A stretch of DNA of 64,000 bases from Bradyrhizobium liaoningense. GTDB lineage: Bacteria; Pseudomonadota; Alphaproteobacteria; Rhizobiales; Xanthobacteraceae. Below the pieces are notes generated by a model. It was given only the letters and a program-made list of their open reading frames with translations, did not search any database and was not told the DNA's origin. The position numbers and the translations under genes are program-made. The stretch spans positions 60,608-124,607 of the forward strand of contig NZ_JAFCJM010000019.1 in NCBI RefSeq assembly GCF_018130955.1, given 5' to 3'. Position 1 is the first letter of the stretch. The number at the start of each line of letters is the position of its first letter. Below, piece after piece: positions 34,586 through 42,647 of the stretch.

Positions 34586-35035
34586 GTGCGATCCACTCGC
34601 CGCTATACTGCATCAGACTGCTGGAAATGGGGTGGCGCACTGTTCAGGGCGACAGTGGCCCTCGGCGTTGGACTCGCCGTTCATGTTGCCTGTCCGCCTG
34701 CTTGCCTGGCGCAAACAGATCCGGAGCCTAGCATCAACGACTATCTGCCTTCCGCCGAGCCCGAGCCGTCGCGTCAGGATTGGCGACAGCGGATCGATGA
34801 TGCGAGGCGGCGGGCCAAAGAGGTCTCGCGTGAGCGGCGCGAGCATCCAGAACTCTACAAGCCGATCCCGGAAGACCCAGAGAAGGTCGCGAGCGAGCGC
34901 GTGCTCAATGATGAGAGCCTGCAGCGGGGCGACATCGTCGCAACCAAGAAGGGCATGTTCGTCTATCAGGGCCGATCGGACCAGCCGCGCCGCGACCAGG
35001 ACTTTTTGCCGGTTGACCCGAAGCCGTCTCGTTAA
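34586..35035 (+). CDS. Secreted hypothetical protein
   Basis: A 149-residue protein. A signal peptide with an unusually long N-region ends near residue 43 (PPACLAQ). The mature part is charged and helical, with DYLPSAEPEPSRQDWRQRID and a segment GDIVATKKGMFVYQGRSD. The start GTG at 34586 lies close to a GGAG. The gene is flanked by other envelope-protein genes. Function unknown. Confidence 0.65.
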   Translation: MRSTRRYTASDCWKWGGALFRATVALGVGLAVHVACPPACLAQTDPEPSINDYLPSAEPEPSRQDWRQRIDDARRRAKEVSRERREHPELYKPIPEDPEKVASERVLNDESLQRGDIVATKKGMFVYQGRSDQPRRDQDFLPVDPKPSR

Positions 35036-35050
35036 GCGAGAAACCCGCTC

Positions 35051-35641
35051 TCAATAGCGGCGCAGCGTCGCGTTGAACGCCGGATCGGTGGCCTGGGTCG
35101 CTTCCAGCAGCAGGGACTTCCCTTCCGGCGTCGCCTGCACATAGGCCGCAACGAGCGGTGCCTCGAACCGCGTGCGCTTGGCAAGTGCGGCGCGGATGTC
35201 GGACGTCGCAAACAGCCTGATCTCCTCATCGGTCGCGGCCGACGTGGATGTGACGGTCTGGACCCGTGAGAAGGCAACCTCCGCCGGGATCGATCCCGTC
35301 AGATAGGACATTTTGAGTGCGGACGTTGCAGGTTCGCCCGATCGCGCCTTCAGTGCGCCGAGCGCCAACCAGAGCGCGGGCCGGATCGGCGATATCTTGA
35401 GTGTGGTGATCAGCGCGTCCTGGGCCGCCTTGTTGTCCTCGGTGCGGCCCTTCGCATCCGGCCGGCGCAGGACCTCCGCGGCCTTGGTGGCGGCATCGCT
35501 GGCGAGCGAATCCCCGTCAAGCGATAGCAGCGCCAAGGGAGCAGACTGCGCGAGATGGCCGAAGAGACCGAGGCCGGCATAGACCAGCAGCACCGCTGCA
35601 AGGACGGCGCCGAGTGCGCGAAGCCAGTCCAGTCGGATCAT
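35051..35641 (-). CDS. Membrane-anchored hypothetical protein
   Basis: A 196-residue protein with one N-terminal membrane helix (LRALGAVLAAVLLVYAGLGLF) and a helical periplasmic domain. The C-terminal half contains repeated alanine-rich helices (DIRAALAKRTRFEAPLVAAY) that resemble solenoid repeats. I use the ATG at 35641; one at 35674 is equally open. It lies beside the PPP phosphatase gene on the same strand but with a gap. Possibly an accessory factor in polysaccharide or envelope assembly, which is only a guess. Confidence 0.65.
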   Translation of the reverse strand: MIRLDWLRALGAVLAAVLLVYAGLGLFGHLAQSAPLALLSLDGDSLASDAATKAAEVLRRPDAKGRTEDNKAAQDALITTLKISPIRPALWLALGALKARSGEPATSALKMSYLTGSIPAEVAFSRVQTVTSTSAATDEEIRLFATSDIRAALAKRTRFEAPLVAAYVQATPEGKSLLLEATQATDPAFNATLRRY

Positions 35642-35715
35642 GCGCGAAGCCTTAAACCACAGCTTAAGAGACATTTACCGGAAGATCAGCCGCGCCTGCC
35701 TCTTGCGGCGAAGCC

Positions 35716-36453
35716 CTAGATTGCGAGCAGACTATCGCCCTGGATCGTGAGCAGGGTCAAGTTGCCGGTGGCATAGGCGCCGGTATCGATATTGATGCGA
35801 TTGGGACGAATGTCGGGTGCGCTGACTGGCGTATGGCCGTGGACGACATATTTGCCGAAGCGTTCCTCGGAGTTGAGGAATTCGTCACGGATCCAGAGCA
35901 GGTCCTCGTCGCGTTGCCGCTCGAGCGGGATGCCGGGTTTGACGCCGGCATGGACGAAGAAGAAGTCGCCGCAGCTGAACGAGGATGGCAGTTGCTGGAG
36001 GAAGGAGAGGTGCTCGGCCGGAATGGCGCGCTTGAGCGCCTCGATCAATTCGACCTGCTCCTCTGCGGTCGGATTCATGGTCGGGGTCACGCCGTAGGAG
36101 ACGAGCGTCAGCAGACCGCCATAATGACGCCATTCCTGGAGCCGGCTCGGGTCCTTCAGCACCTCGAGCAGGAAGACCTCGTGATTGCCCTTCAAGCATA
36201 CGGTCTCGTGCGACTTCGATCGTTCGATCAGGATGTCCAGCACGGCGCGGGAGTTCGGGCCGCGATCGACGTAGTCGCCGAGGAAGACCTGGATCGCCCG
36301 CCCGGGCGCAGAGCGCCTCAGATCGGCGTCGATCACCGTTAACAGGGATTGAAGAAGATCGGCCCGGCCGTGCACGTCGCCGATCGCGTAGACGCGGACT
36401 CCGTCGGGCAGCCGCGGCTTGGTCTTCTTACGAAAGCGTCGGGTAAGGCCCAT
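35716..36453 (-). CDS. PPP-family metallophosphoesterase (serine/threonine phosphatase-like)
   Basis: A 245-residue soluble phosphoesterase. The metal-binding motifs are complete: GDVHGRAD near residues 25-32, GDYVDRGPNS near residues 58-67, GNHE near residues 88-91 and HAGVKPG and HGHTPV further on. These match bacterial PPP-type serine/threonine phosphatases such as PrpA/ApaH relatives. The length is typical. It could dephosphorylate proteins or nucleotides such as Ap4A. It is divergent from the cysteine-proteinase gene. Confidence 0.92.
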   Translation of the reverse strand: MGLTRRFRKKTKPRLPDGVRVYAIGDVHGRADLLQSLLTVIDADLRRSAPGRAIQVFLGDYVDRGPNSRAVLDILIERSKSHETVCLKGNHEVFLLEVLKDPSRLQEWRHYGGLLTLVSYGVTPTMNPTAEEQVELIEALKRAIPAEHLSFLQQLPSSFSCGDFFFVHAGVKPGIPLERQRDEDLLWIRDEFLNSEERFGKYVVHGHTPVSAPDIRPNRINIDTGAYATGNLTLLTIQGDSLLAI

Positions 36454-36619
36454 TAGGTCGATCGAATCGCATCTGTCGCTATGAGCAGGGATCGTGATCG
36501 CTCTTAGCAGAACAAGTCACATACCGGTATTCTTAATTGGTTCTGAAAGACGTCCAGGCGTTTTGATTAAAGGATCGCGTCTCCCTTGAGCCGTATCTCA
36601 AGAGGTGTTCTGTAGCTTG

Positions 36620-36639
36620 CCCCCAACAAGAAACGGGGG
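36620..36639 (+). promoter_or_regulatory. Leader hairpin overlapping the ribosome site (first proteinase gene)
   Basis: CCCCC at 36620-36624 can pair with GGGGG at 36635-36639, which belongs to the ribosome site GGGGGAG just before the ATG at 36648. The second proteinase gene has an equivalent CCCC/GGGG arrangement, so the structure may be conserved. Confidence 0.5.
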
Positions 36640-36647
36640 AGCGCGAC

Positions 36648-37274
36648 ATGCGCAACGTTGTGAAGTACCTGGCGGCCGTTGCCGCCATTGTGTTTGCTGC
36701 CGGGGTTCAGCAAAGCGCGAAGGCTGCCTTCGTCGGTGCTCCAATGGGGCTGCGCGGTGCCATTCAATACATCAAGTTCGATCAGCCGACGTTGCCGCCG
36801 ATGGCGTTCACGATCTTTTGCCTGAAATATAAGGACGAGTGCAAGCCTCGGCCGCAGCAGATCGTGTTCAGGGGCGGCCGTCTGAAGCTCACGGCGGAGC
36901 GTATGGCGCAGCTCCAGGAGGTCAACCAGCGGATCAACAGCGCGATCCGTCCCGAGGCCAATTTGGAAGGGCTGCGCGGCGAGAAATGGCTGTTGCATCC
37001 CGCGAGCGGCGATTGCAACGACTACGCTGTGACAAAACGCCACGATTTGATCGCCAAGGGTTTTCCGGGCCGGTCGGTGCTGCTCAGCGAAGTCGTGACC
37101 AACTGGGGCGAGCACCATCTCGTCGTGGTGGTGCGCACCTTCTCCGGCGATCTCGTGCTGGACAACCTGACCGGTCAAATCCTGCCCTGGTCGAAGAAGT
37201 CCTATCGCTGGGTGCGGATCCAGACGCCGAAGAATCCGAACTATTGGGCGTCGCTGGCCGATCGGAACGTCTGA
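36648..37274 (+). CDS. Transglutaminase-like cysteine proteinase (peptidase C93 type)
   Basis: A 208-residue secreted protein of the bacterial transglutaminase-like cysteine proteinase (BTLCP) family. A signal peptide ends near residue 26. The Cys-His-Asp triad is visible: SGDCNDYAVTK (Cys near 122), EHHLVVVVRTFSGDL (His near 155) and LDNLTGQ (Asp near 171). In known cases BTLCPs act with LapD-like partners to process large adhesins, but no adhesin or LapD gene is near. The next gene is a close paralogue. Confidence 0.9.
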   Translation: MRNVVKYLAAVAAIVFAAGVQQSAKAAFVGAPMGLRGAIQYIKFDQPTLPPMAFTIFCLKYKDECKPRPQQIVFRGGRLKLTAERMAQLQEVNQRINSAIRPEANLEGLRGEKWLLHPASGDCNDYAVTKRHDLIAKGFPGRSVLLSEVVTNWGEHHLVVVVRTFSGDLVLDNLTGQILPWSKKSYRWVRIQTPKNPNYWASLADRNV

Positions 37275-37436
37275 CGACTCGCCCATTCCTTGCCTGTTGG
37301 CCAATCGCATGATGTCCACGGCGGGGCAGCCTTCGGCGAACCGGGGAACGAATACAGCCAAAGATTGTTGAAGTTGTTGTTTGACTGGTTTGCCACTCCA
37401 TCGGGTGAGGCATACTTGAGAGGTATTTTGTGAATT

Positions 37437-37456
37437 CCCCTTCGACAAGAACGGGG
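37437..37456 (+). promoter_or_regulatory. Leader hairpin overlapping the ribosome site (second proteinase gene)
   Basis: CCCC at 37437-37440 and GGGG at 37453-37456 can pair, with the G run belonging to the ribosome site before the ATG at 37465. The arrangement and part of the surrounding sequence match those at 36620, which supports a duplicated leader. Confidence 0.5.
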
Positions 37457-37464
37457 AGCGCAAA

Positions 37465-38079
37465 ATGCGCAAAGCTGCAAGATTCTTGGCGATCGCCTCG
37501 ATCGTATCGATTGGGGCACCGCGCGCGGCGGACGCGGACCTGGTAAGCGCTCCAATGGGACTGGGGAGCGCAATTCAATTCATCAAATTCGACACGCCGA
37601 CACTGCCGCCGATGGCGTTCACACAATTCTGCCTCCGATACGAGAATGAGTGCAAGCCGCGCCTGATGGTGTTCAGGCGTGGCCGGCTTAAGCTGACGCC
37701 CCAGCGCTGGGCCGAGCTCAACCAAGTCAACCGTCAGGTGAATCTTGCGATCCGACCGGAGCCTAATCTGGAGGGCCTGGCAGGTGAGAAGTGGCTGCTG
37801 CATCCCTTAAGCGGCGACTGCAACGACTACGCCGTGACAAAACGCCACGATCTGATCGCGAAGGGCTTTCCGGCGCGATCGGTGCTGCTCAGCGAAGTCG
37901 TGACTTCCTGGGGGCTGCATCATCTCGTGGTCGTGGTGCGCACCTTCTCCGGCGATCTCGTGCTGGACAACCTGACCGGTCACATCCTGCCCTGGTCGAA
38001 GAAGTCCTATCGCTGGGTCCGGATCCAGACGCCGAACAATCCGAACTATTGGGCCTCCCTCGGCGATCGCAGCGTCTGA
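37465..38079 (+). CDS. Transglutaminase-like cysteine proteinase, tandem paralogue
   Basis: A 204-residue secreted BTLCP-family protein, clearly a duplicate of the preceding gene. The catalytic Cys (SGDCNDYAVTK), His (HHLVVVVRTFSGD) and Asp (LDNLTGH) are all kept, and the second half is nearly identical at protein level (ILPWSKKSYRWVRIQTP). The N-terminal signal peptide and middle part are more divergent. The two genes lie 190 bases apart, each with its own leader, so they are probably expressed separately. Their substrates may differ. Confidence 0.9.
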   Translation: MRKAARFLAIASIVSIGAPRAADADLVSAPMGLGSAIQFIKFDTPTLPPMAFTQFCLRYENECKPRLMVFRRGRLKLTPQRWAELNQVNRQVNLAIRPEPNLEGLAGEKWLLHPLSGDCNDYAVTKRHDLIAKGFPARSVLLSEVVTSWGLHHLVVVVRTFSGDLVLDNLTGHILPWSKKSYRWVRIQTPNNPNYWASLGDRSV

Positions 38080-38099
38080 TCGCCGGCTTGAGCCGGACG

Positions 38100-39362
38100 T
38101 CAGGATCGCGAGGATTGGCCGATGCTTTGCGACAGGCCGAGTCCCGCGATCACCGACAGGCAAAAGATGGCGGCCGGACGCAGCAGGCCGGGACCTGAGA
38201 AGGCCTCAACCAGCGCAAAGCTAAGGCAGGCGGCCGCGGCGGCCGGGAAGAAGGAGTCGCGGCCGCGCGCCAGGGCGCCGAAGAACAGCCGCAGCAGAAG
38301 CGCGGCGAGAACGGCACACGCCGCCACAAGACCGACCCAGCCCATATCGACGAAGATCACAGCGGCGGCCGAGGGCGTGGGCAAGAGCTGCCCCGGGTCG
38401 CTCTGATAGATCCGCGAGACGGCGGCGAAGGCGCCCGCGCCCGCGCCGAACCATCGGGTGTCGGCAAGCATCCGCTCGAACGTCGGCTTCAGCTCGCCGG
38501 CCATATCAGGCGCGAGCCGCAGCAGCGCCGATCCTGAGCCCTTCTCGAACGCAAAGGCGAGTACGATCGCCGCCCCGACCAGCGCTGCGACCGACAAGGC
38601 TGTGGCGGCGAGACCTGACAAATCGAGACGCCGGATCACCAGGATCAAGAGCACCAGCACGATGCCGAACGTCGCGCCGATCGCGCTGCCGGTGCTGGAC
38701 AAGCCGAAGACCGCCAGCGCGCAAATCAGCGCGCCGACAAGGCCGCAAAGGCCGATTGCAATCGAGCGGGACAGAGCGTGATGGGTCTCGGCCCGTTCGG
38801 CGGCTAGCTGCATGACGGCGAGATTGACGAGGAGGCCGAGGCCACCGAGCGACGTTGCAAGCCCCGTCGAGGATGCGTTCGCCAATGTCGGCGACAGGAT
38901 TAGTACGAGGGCCGAAACCGCGGTCACGCCGCTGAGCACGAACAGGATGAGCTCGGCGCGGCCGCGGTCGCGCGAGACCACAATGGTCACGCCGGTCAGG
39001 GAGAGCGCCGACAGCGCCAGGGCCAGCGCGTTCAGCGTCAATCCGACATCGGCCGTGATGAACCCAAACGGCAAGCTGCCCACGGCCTCGCGCGCACTCG
39101 CCCAGATCGGATGCGCGAGCGAGAGCCAGACCGGAAGCAGCTGGAGCGCAATACCGATGGGAATAACGACGAGAACCCAACGGGTCCAGGCGACAGCTCG
39201 CAGATAATGCTCGTAGTCGGCCTTTCGCGCGCTCAAGCAGGCCGCGAGCACGCCCAACGCGGCCGCGGCCATCCCCATCGGCGCGCTGAATTGGGCGCCG
39301 GCGATTTCAAGGATGGAAGCGGAAACGATCGCGAGGATGAGGGCGAAATAGGCGAGGGACAA
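38100..39362 (-). CDS. O-antigen ligase/polymerase-like membrane protein
   Basis: A 420-residue protein with at least ten hydrophobic segments. The loop containing RMLADTRWFGAGAGAFAAVSRIYQ, then STRICT placement of a Trp/Gly-rich turn, resembles the periplasmic loop of the O-antigen ligase/polymerase (Wzy/WaaL) group, where the pattern WFGTGMGTF occurs in the protein encoded at 42648. A TTG at 39362 is the apparent start. The family joins or ligates polysaccharide repeat units, so this protein is likely to act in surface-glycan assembly. Assignment is moderate. Confidence 0.7.
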   Translation of the reverse strand: MSLAYFALILAIVSASILEIAGAQFSAPMGMAAAALGVLAACLSARKADYEHYLRAVAWTRWVLVVIPIGIALQLLPVWLSLAHPIWASAREAVGSLPFGFITADVGLTLNALALALSALSLTGVTIVVSRDRGRAELILFVLSGVTAVSALVLILSPTLANASSTGLATSLGGLGLLVNLAVMQLAAERAETHHALSRSIAIGLCGLVGALICALAVFGLSSTGSAIGATFGIVLVLLILVIRRLDLSGLAATALSVAALVGAAIVLAFAFEKGSGSALLRLAPDMAGELKPTFERMLADTRWFGAGAGAFAAVSRIYQSDPGQLLPTPSAAAVIFVDMGWVGLVAACAVLAALLLRLFFGALARGRDSFFPAAAAACLSFALVEAFSGPGLLRPAAIFCLSVIAGLGLSQSIGQSSRS

Positions 39363-39488
39363 ACGGCGCGCTCGAAACGAAGGCCTGAACGATCAGACCA
39401 CCATACAAGCCATCCTCCGCAATTCAAGCGGCGGTCCGATCACGACACACCGATGACGCGGATTGTAGACGATGCTTACGAGAGCGCT

Positions 39489-39764
39489 TTAGCGCGCAGT
39501 CTTCAGCGGACGTGCGAAGATGCGTGCCGCGCGGGCCGCCGCGAGCCAGAAGCGGGCGAGCGAGCCGAACACATAGCCAGCCTGCGCGGCGAGCGCACAG
39601 AGGATGAAGGCCTTCAGCCCGTCAAGGAAGGAGAGGTGTACGACCAAGCCGATCGCGAGCGCAATGAGCGCCATCGCAAGTGTCACAGGCAAAAGCACGA
39701 AGACCCGAAAGCGCTGCCCGAGTACCGCACCGATGAGAAAACAAAAAATCGAAAGCTCAGCCAT
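39489..39764 (-). CDS. Small membrane protein, exopolysaccharide-locus type
   Basis: A 91-residue protein with two to three hydrophobic segments (LSIFCFLIGAVLG, FVLLPVTLAMALIALAIGLV and ALAAQAGYVFGSLARF). The ATG at 39764 follows GGGGTG. It precedes the polymerase-like gene on the same strand with a 126-base gap. Comparable small membrane proteins accompany rhizobial polysaccharide genes. No known family or activity is recognised. Confidence 0.65.
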   Translation of the reverse strand: MAELSIFCFLIGAVLGQRFRVFVLLPVTLAMALIALAIGLVVHLSFLDGLKAFILCALAAQAGYVFGSLARFWLAAARAARIFARPLKTAR

Positions 39765-39837
39765 CCGAAACACCCCGTGCTTCGGACCTTAGGTTCCAGA
39801 CCCTAAAACACCTTTAAGTGGAGGGCTAAAGCTCGAT

Positions 39838-40389
39838 CTATTGGCCGCAATTTGCCAGCAGCGAATGGTAGGCCTCGCGCAACCCGTTCAATGCAACCAT
39901 GCCTTTGATTTCGCTGTCGCTTTCCCTCACCATCACGGAGAGCGCGGGCGTCGTCTGCCACTTGCCGGCGGCAAAGGCCGAGACCTCGTCGGGCAACAGC
40001 ACGGCGGCGCCCGCGGCCGCCATGCTGGCCTCGAACGTCAGGGTGCCGCCTGTCGAGGGCGCGATCGTCACCTTGGGGTGGCTGCGGGGCGGGAAGGGGC
40101 GGATCAGCGCCACCAGCACGTCAATCTTGCCCTTCGGCGCGCAGCGGATGATCAGGCCGGCAAAATCGGCGTCGGATTGGGCCGTATCGGCCGTTTTCGT
40201 GATGGCGGCGAAGCTCTCGCCCTCCTTGGCCCCTTGGGTGCGGCTGAACTTCCATGCCGAGGGGGTTGCGACGCGCACCACGCAGGCCGACGCCGCTGTC
40301 CCGCCTGAGCAGGGGTCATCGGCCGGAACCGGGCCCGTGAGGGGGGCGGCCGCGAGGAGACCGAGCAGGGCGGCAACAGAAAGAGGCAC
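39838..40389 (-). CDS. Secreted hypothetical protein (invasion-associated-locus-B-like fold possible)
   Basis: A 183-residue protein with a weak signal peptide (VAALLGLLAAAPLTGPVPA). The mature part has cysteines at DDPCSGG, ASACVV, IIRCAPKG and the last residues NCGQ, suggesting two disulfides, and a beta-rich core. Layout recalls invasion-associated locus B-like periplasmic proteins, but the match is not firm. The start is a GTG at 40389. It is divergent from the wza-like gene. Confidence 0.65.
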   Translation of the reverse strand: MPLSVAALLGLLAAAPLTGPVPADDPCSGGTAASACVVRVATPSAWKFSRTQGAKEGESFAAITKTADTAQSDADFAGLIIRCAPKGKIDVLVALIRPFPPRSHPKVTIAPSTGGTLTFEASMAAAGAAVLLPDEVSAFAAGKWQTTPALSVMVRESDSEIKGMVALNGLREAYHSLLANCGQ

Positions 40390-40659
40390 TCAGGTACTCC
40401 ACACCGTGGGGAGGCGGAACCTGTAGCAGACAACCGGCCCTCTTGGGAGCGGCGCTTGGGAAGGCAGGCTGCACTCACAAGCGGCACACGAATTACAACA
40501 AATGGTCACAATGGCTTAACCTTGGTTCCGGTAAGTTGCAGAGGGGCAACACTTACCAACATACGGCGCCGTTAACCCTGCCAAATCGGCTCGGCAGCTT
40601 GCCGCACCATCCGCCAGGCCGTACCAATTTGAGTAATTGGGGACCACCGGGCTCGATTC

Positions 40660-41862
40660 ATGCAATCCATTGCCAAGACTCATGTTTTGAAACCAGCATT
40701 CTTGTTGGTTGCCTTGGCGCTGGGCGCCTGCTCGACCAATCCAGGGTCCGGGCCTCTGACCGACGACGTTAACAACAAGATTCAGACCGAGAGCGCGCCG
40801 GCTTACGAGCTGGTTCCGATCAACCCGGCGACGGTCAAGATCCTGCACACCCATGAGCCCAAGGGGCTCGCGGGGGCCTTCACCGACAAGCGTCCGCCGG
40901 CCAGCATCGTCTTTGGCATCGGCGACGTCGTCAGCGTCACCATCTTCGAGGCCGCCGCCGGCGGTCTGTTCATCCCGGCCGAAGCCGGCGTCCGCCCGGG
41001 CAACTTTGTGACGATTCCGGATCAGGCGGTCGACAATGACGGCTTCATCACGGTGCCCTATGCCGGCCAGGTCAAAGCAGCCGGCCTCACGGCGGTGCAA
41101 ATCCAGCGCTCGATCGTTGAAAAGATCAGCAACCGCGCCATCGAGCCGCAGGCCGTGGTGGCAATGGCTTCGCAGCGGACGCAGCTCATCAGCGTGCTCG
41201 GCGAGGTTAATGCGCCGGCGCGTTACCCGGCCAGCGCCGCGGGCGCGAAGGACAAGGTGCTCGACGCCATTACCCGTGCCGGCGGCATCAAGGGCCAGGG
41301 CTTCGAGACCTGGGTCATGCTGGAGCGCGCCGGCCGGCGCGCCACCGTGCCGTTCGAGAATCTCGTGATGGCGCCCGAGAACAACATCTATGTGCGGCCC
41401 GACGACAGCATCTATGTCTATCGCGAGCAGCAGAAGTTCATGGCGTTCGGGGCGAGCGGTCAGAGCGGCGAGTTCAACTTCGACGCCTGGCGCATCAACC
41501 TTGGCGAAGCCGTCGGCAAGGCTGGTGGTCTTTTGGATGGCCAGGCCGATCCGGCCTCGGTGTATCTCTATCGCCGCGAGCCGCGTGAAGTTGCTGCCCA
41601 GCTCGGCATCGACATCAGCAAGTACACCTCCGACACGATCCCGGTCATCTTCAACGTGAACTTCCGCGATCCGGGCGGGTTCTTCCTGGCCACCAAGGTC
41701 ATGATGAAGAACCAGGACATCATCTACGTCTCGAACTCGCGCAACGTCGAAGTCACGAAGTTCCTGGTCTACCTGCGGGTGATCATGGCGACCGGCAGCG
41801 ATGCCATCAATCTCGCCAACGACGCGCTGATCTTCCGCAACAACATCAAGTTGGCGCCGTAA
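40660..41862 (+). CDS. Polysaccharide export outer-membrane lipoprotein (Wza/GumB/ExoF-like)
   Basis: A 400-residue protein. A lipoprotein signal with LGAC places the acylated cysteine at residue 24. The polysaccharide-export domain follows (GIGDVVSVTIFEAAAGG near residues 87-103, ending DGFITVPYAGQVKAAGLT) and two SLBB-like repeats, one with VLGEVNAPARYP. This is the outer-membrane channel subunit that works with a Wzc-type inner-membrane protein, here encoded at 45116. A terminator follows the gene, so it is transcribed alone or as a short unit. Confidence 0.92.
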   Translation: MQSIAKTHVLKPAFLLVALALGACSTNPGSGPLTDDVNNKIQTESAPAYELVPINPATVKILHTHEPKGLAGAFTDKRPPASIVFGIGDVVSVTIFEAAAGGLFIPAEAGVRPGNFVTIPDQAVDNDGFITVPYAGQVKAAGLTAVQIQRSIVEKISNRAIEPQAVVAMASQRTQLISVLGEVNAPARYPASAAGAKDKVLDAITRAGGIKGQGFETWVMLERAGRRATVPFENLVMAPENNIYVRPDDSIYVYREQQKFMAFGASGQSGEFNFDAWRINLGEAVGKAGGLLDGQADPASVYLYRREPREVAAQLGIDISKYTSDTIPVIFNVNFRDPGGFFLATKVMMKNQDIIYVSNSRNVEVTKFLVYLRVIMATGSDAINLANDALIFRNNIKLAP

Positions 41863-41888
41863 GGCGGGGCCCTGATCCACCAGAAACG

Positions 41889-41925
41889 ATGGCACCGGGG
41901 CTTTGTCCCGGTGCCATTTTCGTTT
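41889..41925 (+). terminator. Rho-independent terminator after the export lipoprotein gene
   Basis: ATGGCACCGGG at 41889-41899 and CCCGGTGCCAT at 41907-41917 form a perfect 11-base stem with a seven-base loop, followed by TTTCGTTT. It lies 27 bases after the stop codon. Confidence 0.85.
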
Positions 41926-42021
41926 AGCAATCGAGGCGGCCCTGTTTCGGGCCAATGGATCAAGGCACCACTGAGCAAGGCGCGCCGGTCATCGGTCACC
42001 CCGCAGTGTTGCGAGGGCTTC

Positions 42022-42603
42022 ATGCGCTTTGGACGGCAAGCATTCTGGTGTTTTCTGGCTCTAGTGCTCGCGGGGTCCACGCTCCCCGAGAAGGCTGCCG
42101 GCCAAATTCAGCAACTCGGCGTCCGCCATCGGATCGACGTGGTGGTTTCCGCCGAGCCCGATGCGCCGATCTTTCAACGCTTCAAGGGAGCCAAGGGCGA
42201 ACTCGCCTTCACGGTTCGATTATCGGCAAACTCGACGGAGAGCCGGTTCTTCGGCATGCTTCGGCCATCCTTCCCGGATATCGTTGTGCCCAGCACGTCA
42301 GGCAAGCCGCTGGTCCAACAGACCAAGCTCTGGGAGGAGGAGGTTTGCCATCAGCGGCGAGGCCTGCCCAAGGTCACGGTCACACAGCTTGGCGGCAGAT
42401 TTGGCGAGGGCGAGGGGCGGGTCGAGATCAGCGGCATCAACCGGCACATTGGCCTATTGGTCCCGCCCGACGAATTGACCCCTGGAATAAAACTCGAACC
42501 GGGAAGTGACAGTCTTGGGCTATTCTACGCCTTCAGGGCGCAGACCCGGAACAGCCGCCTGAACGTTGATCTGAAGATCTATCCGATCGATTGCTTCCTC
42601 TAA
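42022..42603 (+). CDS. Secreted hypothetical protein in the EPS locus
   Basis: A 193-residue protein with a signal peptide (FGRQAFWCFLALVLAGSTLP, cleavage near residue 29). The mature domain is beta-rich, with repeats of charged turns (RHRIDVVVSAEPDAPIFQRF, GEGRVEISGINRHIGLL) and two cysteines, one at the end (IDCFL). The ATG at 42022 was chosen because the frame before it encodes no sensible sequence. It is followed closely by the ligase-like gene and may be co-transcribed with it. Function unknown. Confidence 0.65.
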   Translation: MRFGRQAFWCFLALVLAGSTLPEKAAGQIQQLGVRHRIDVVVSAEPDAPIFQRFKGAKGELAFTVRLSANSTESRFFGMLRPSFPDIVVPSTSGKPLVQQTKLWEEEVCHQRRGLPKVTVTQLGGRFGEGEGRVEISGINRHIGLLVPPDELTPGIKLEPGSDSLGLFYAFRAQTRNSRLNVDLKIYPIDCFL

Positions 42604-42647
42604 GAGCTCAAGCAAGTAACGCTAAAGCAAAGCCCACCAGAACGACG

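Noticed and set aside
40516..41955. Minus-strand open frame of 479 codons
   Set aside because: It is antisense to the Wza-like lipoprotein gene and spans its promoter and terminator.
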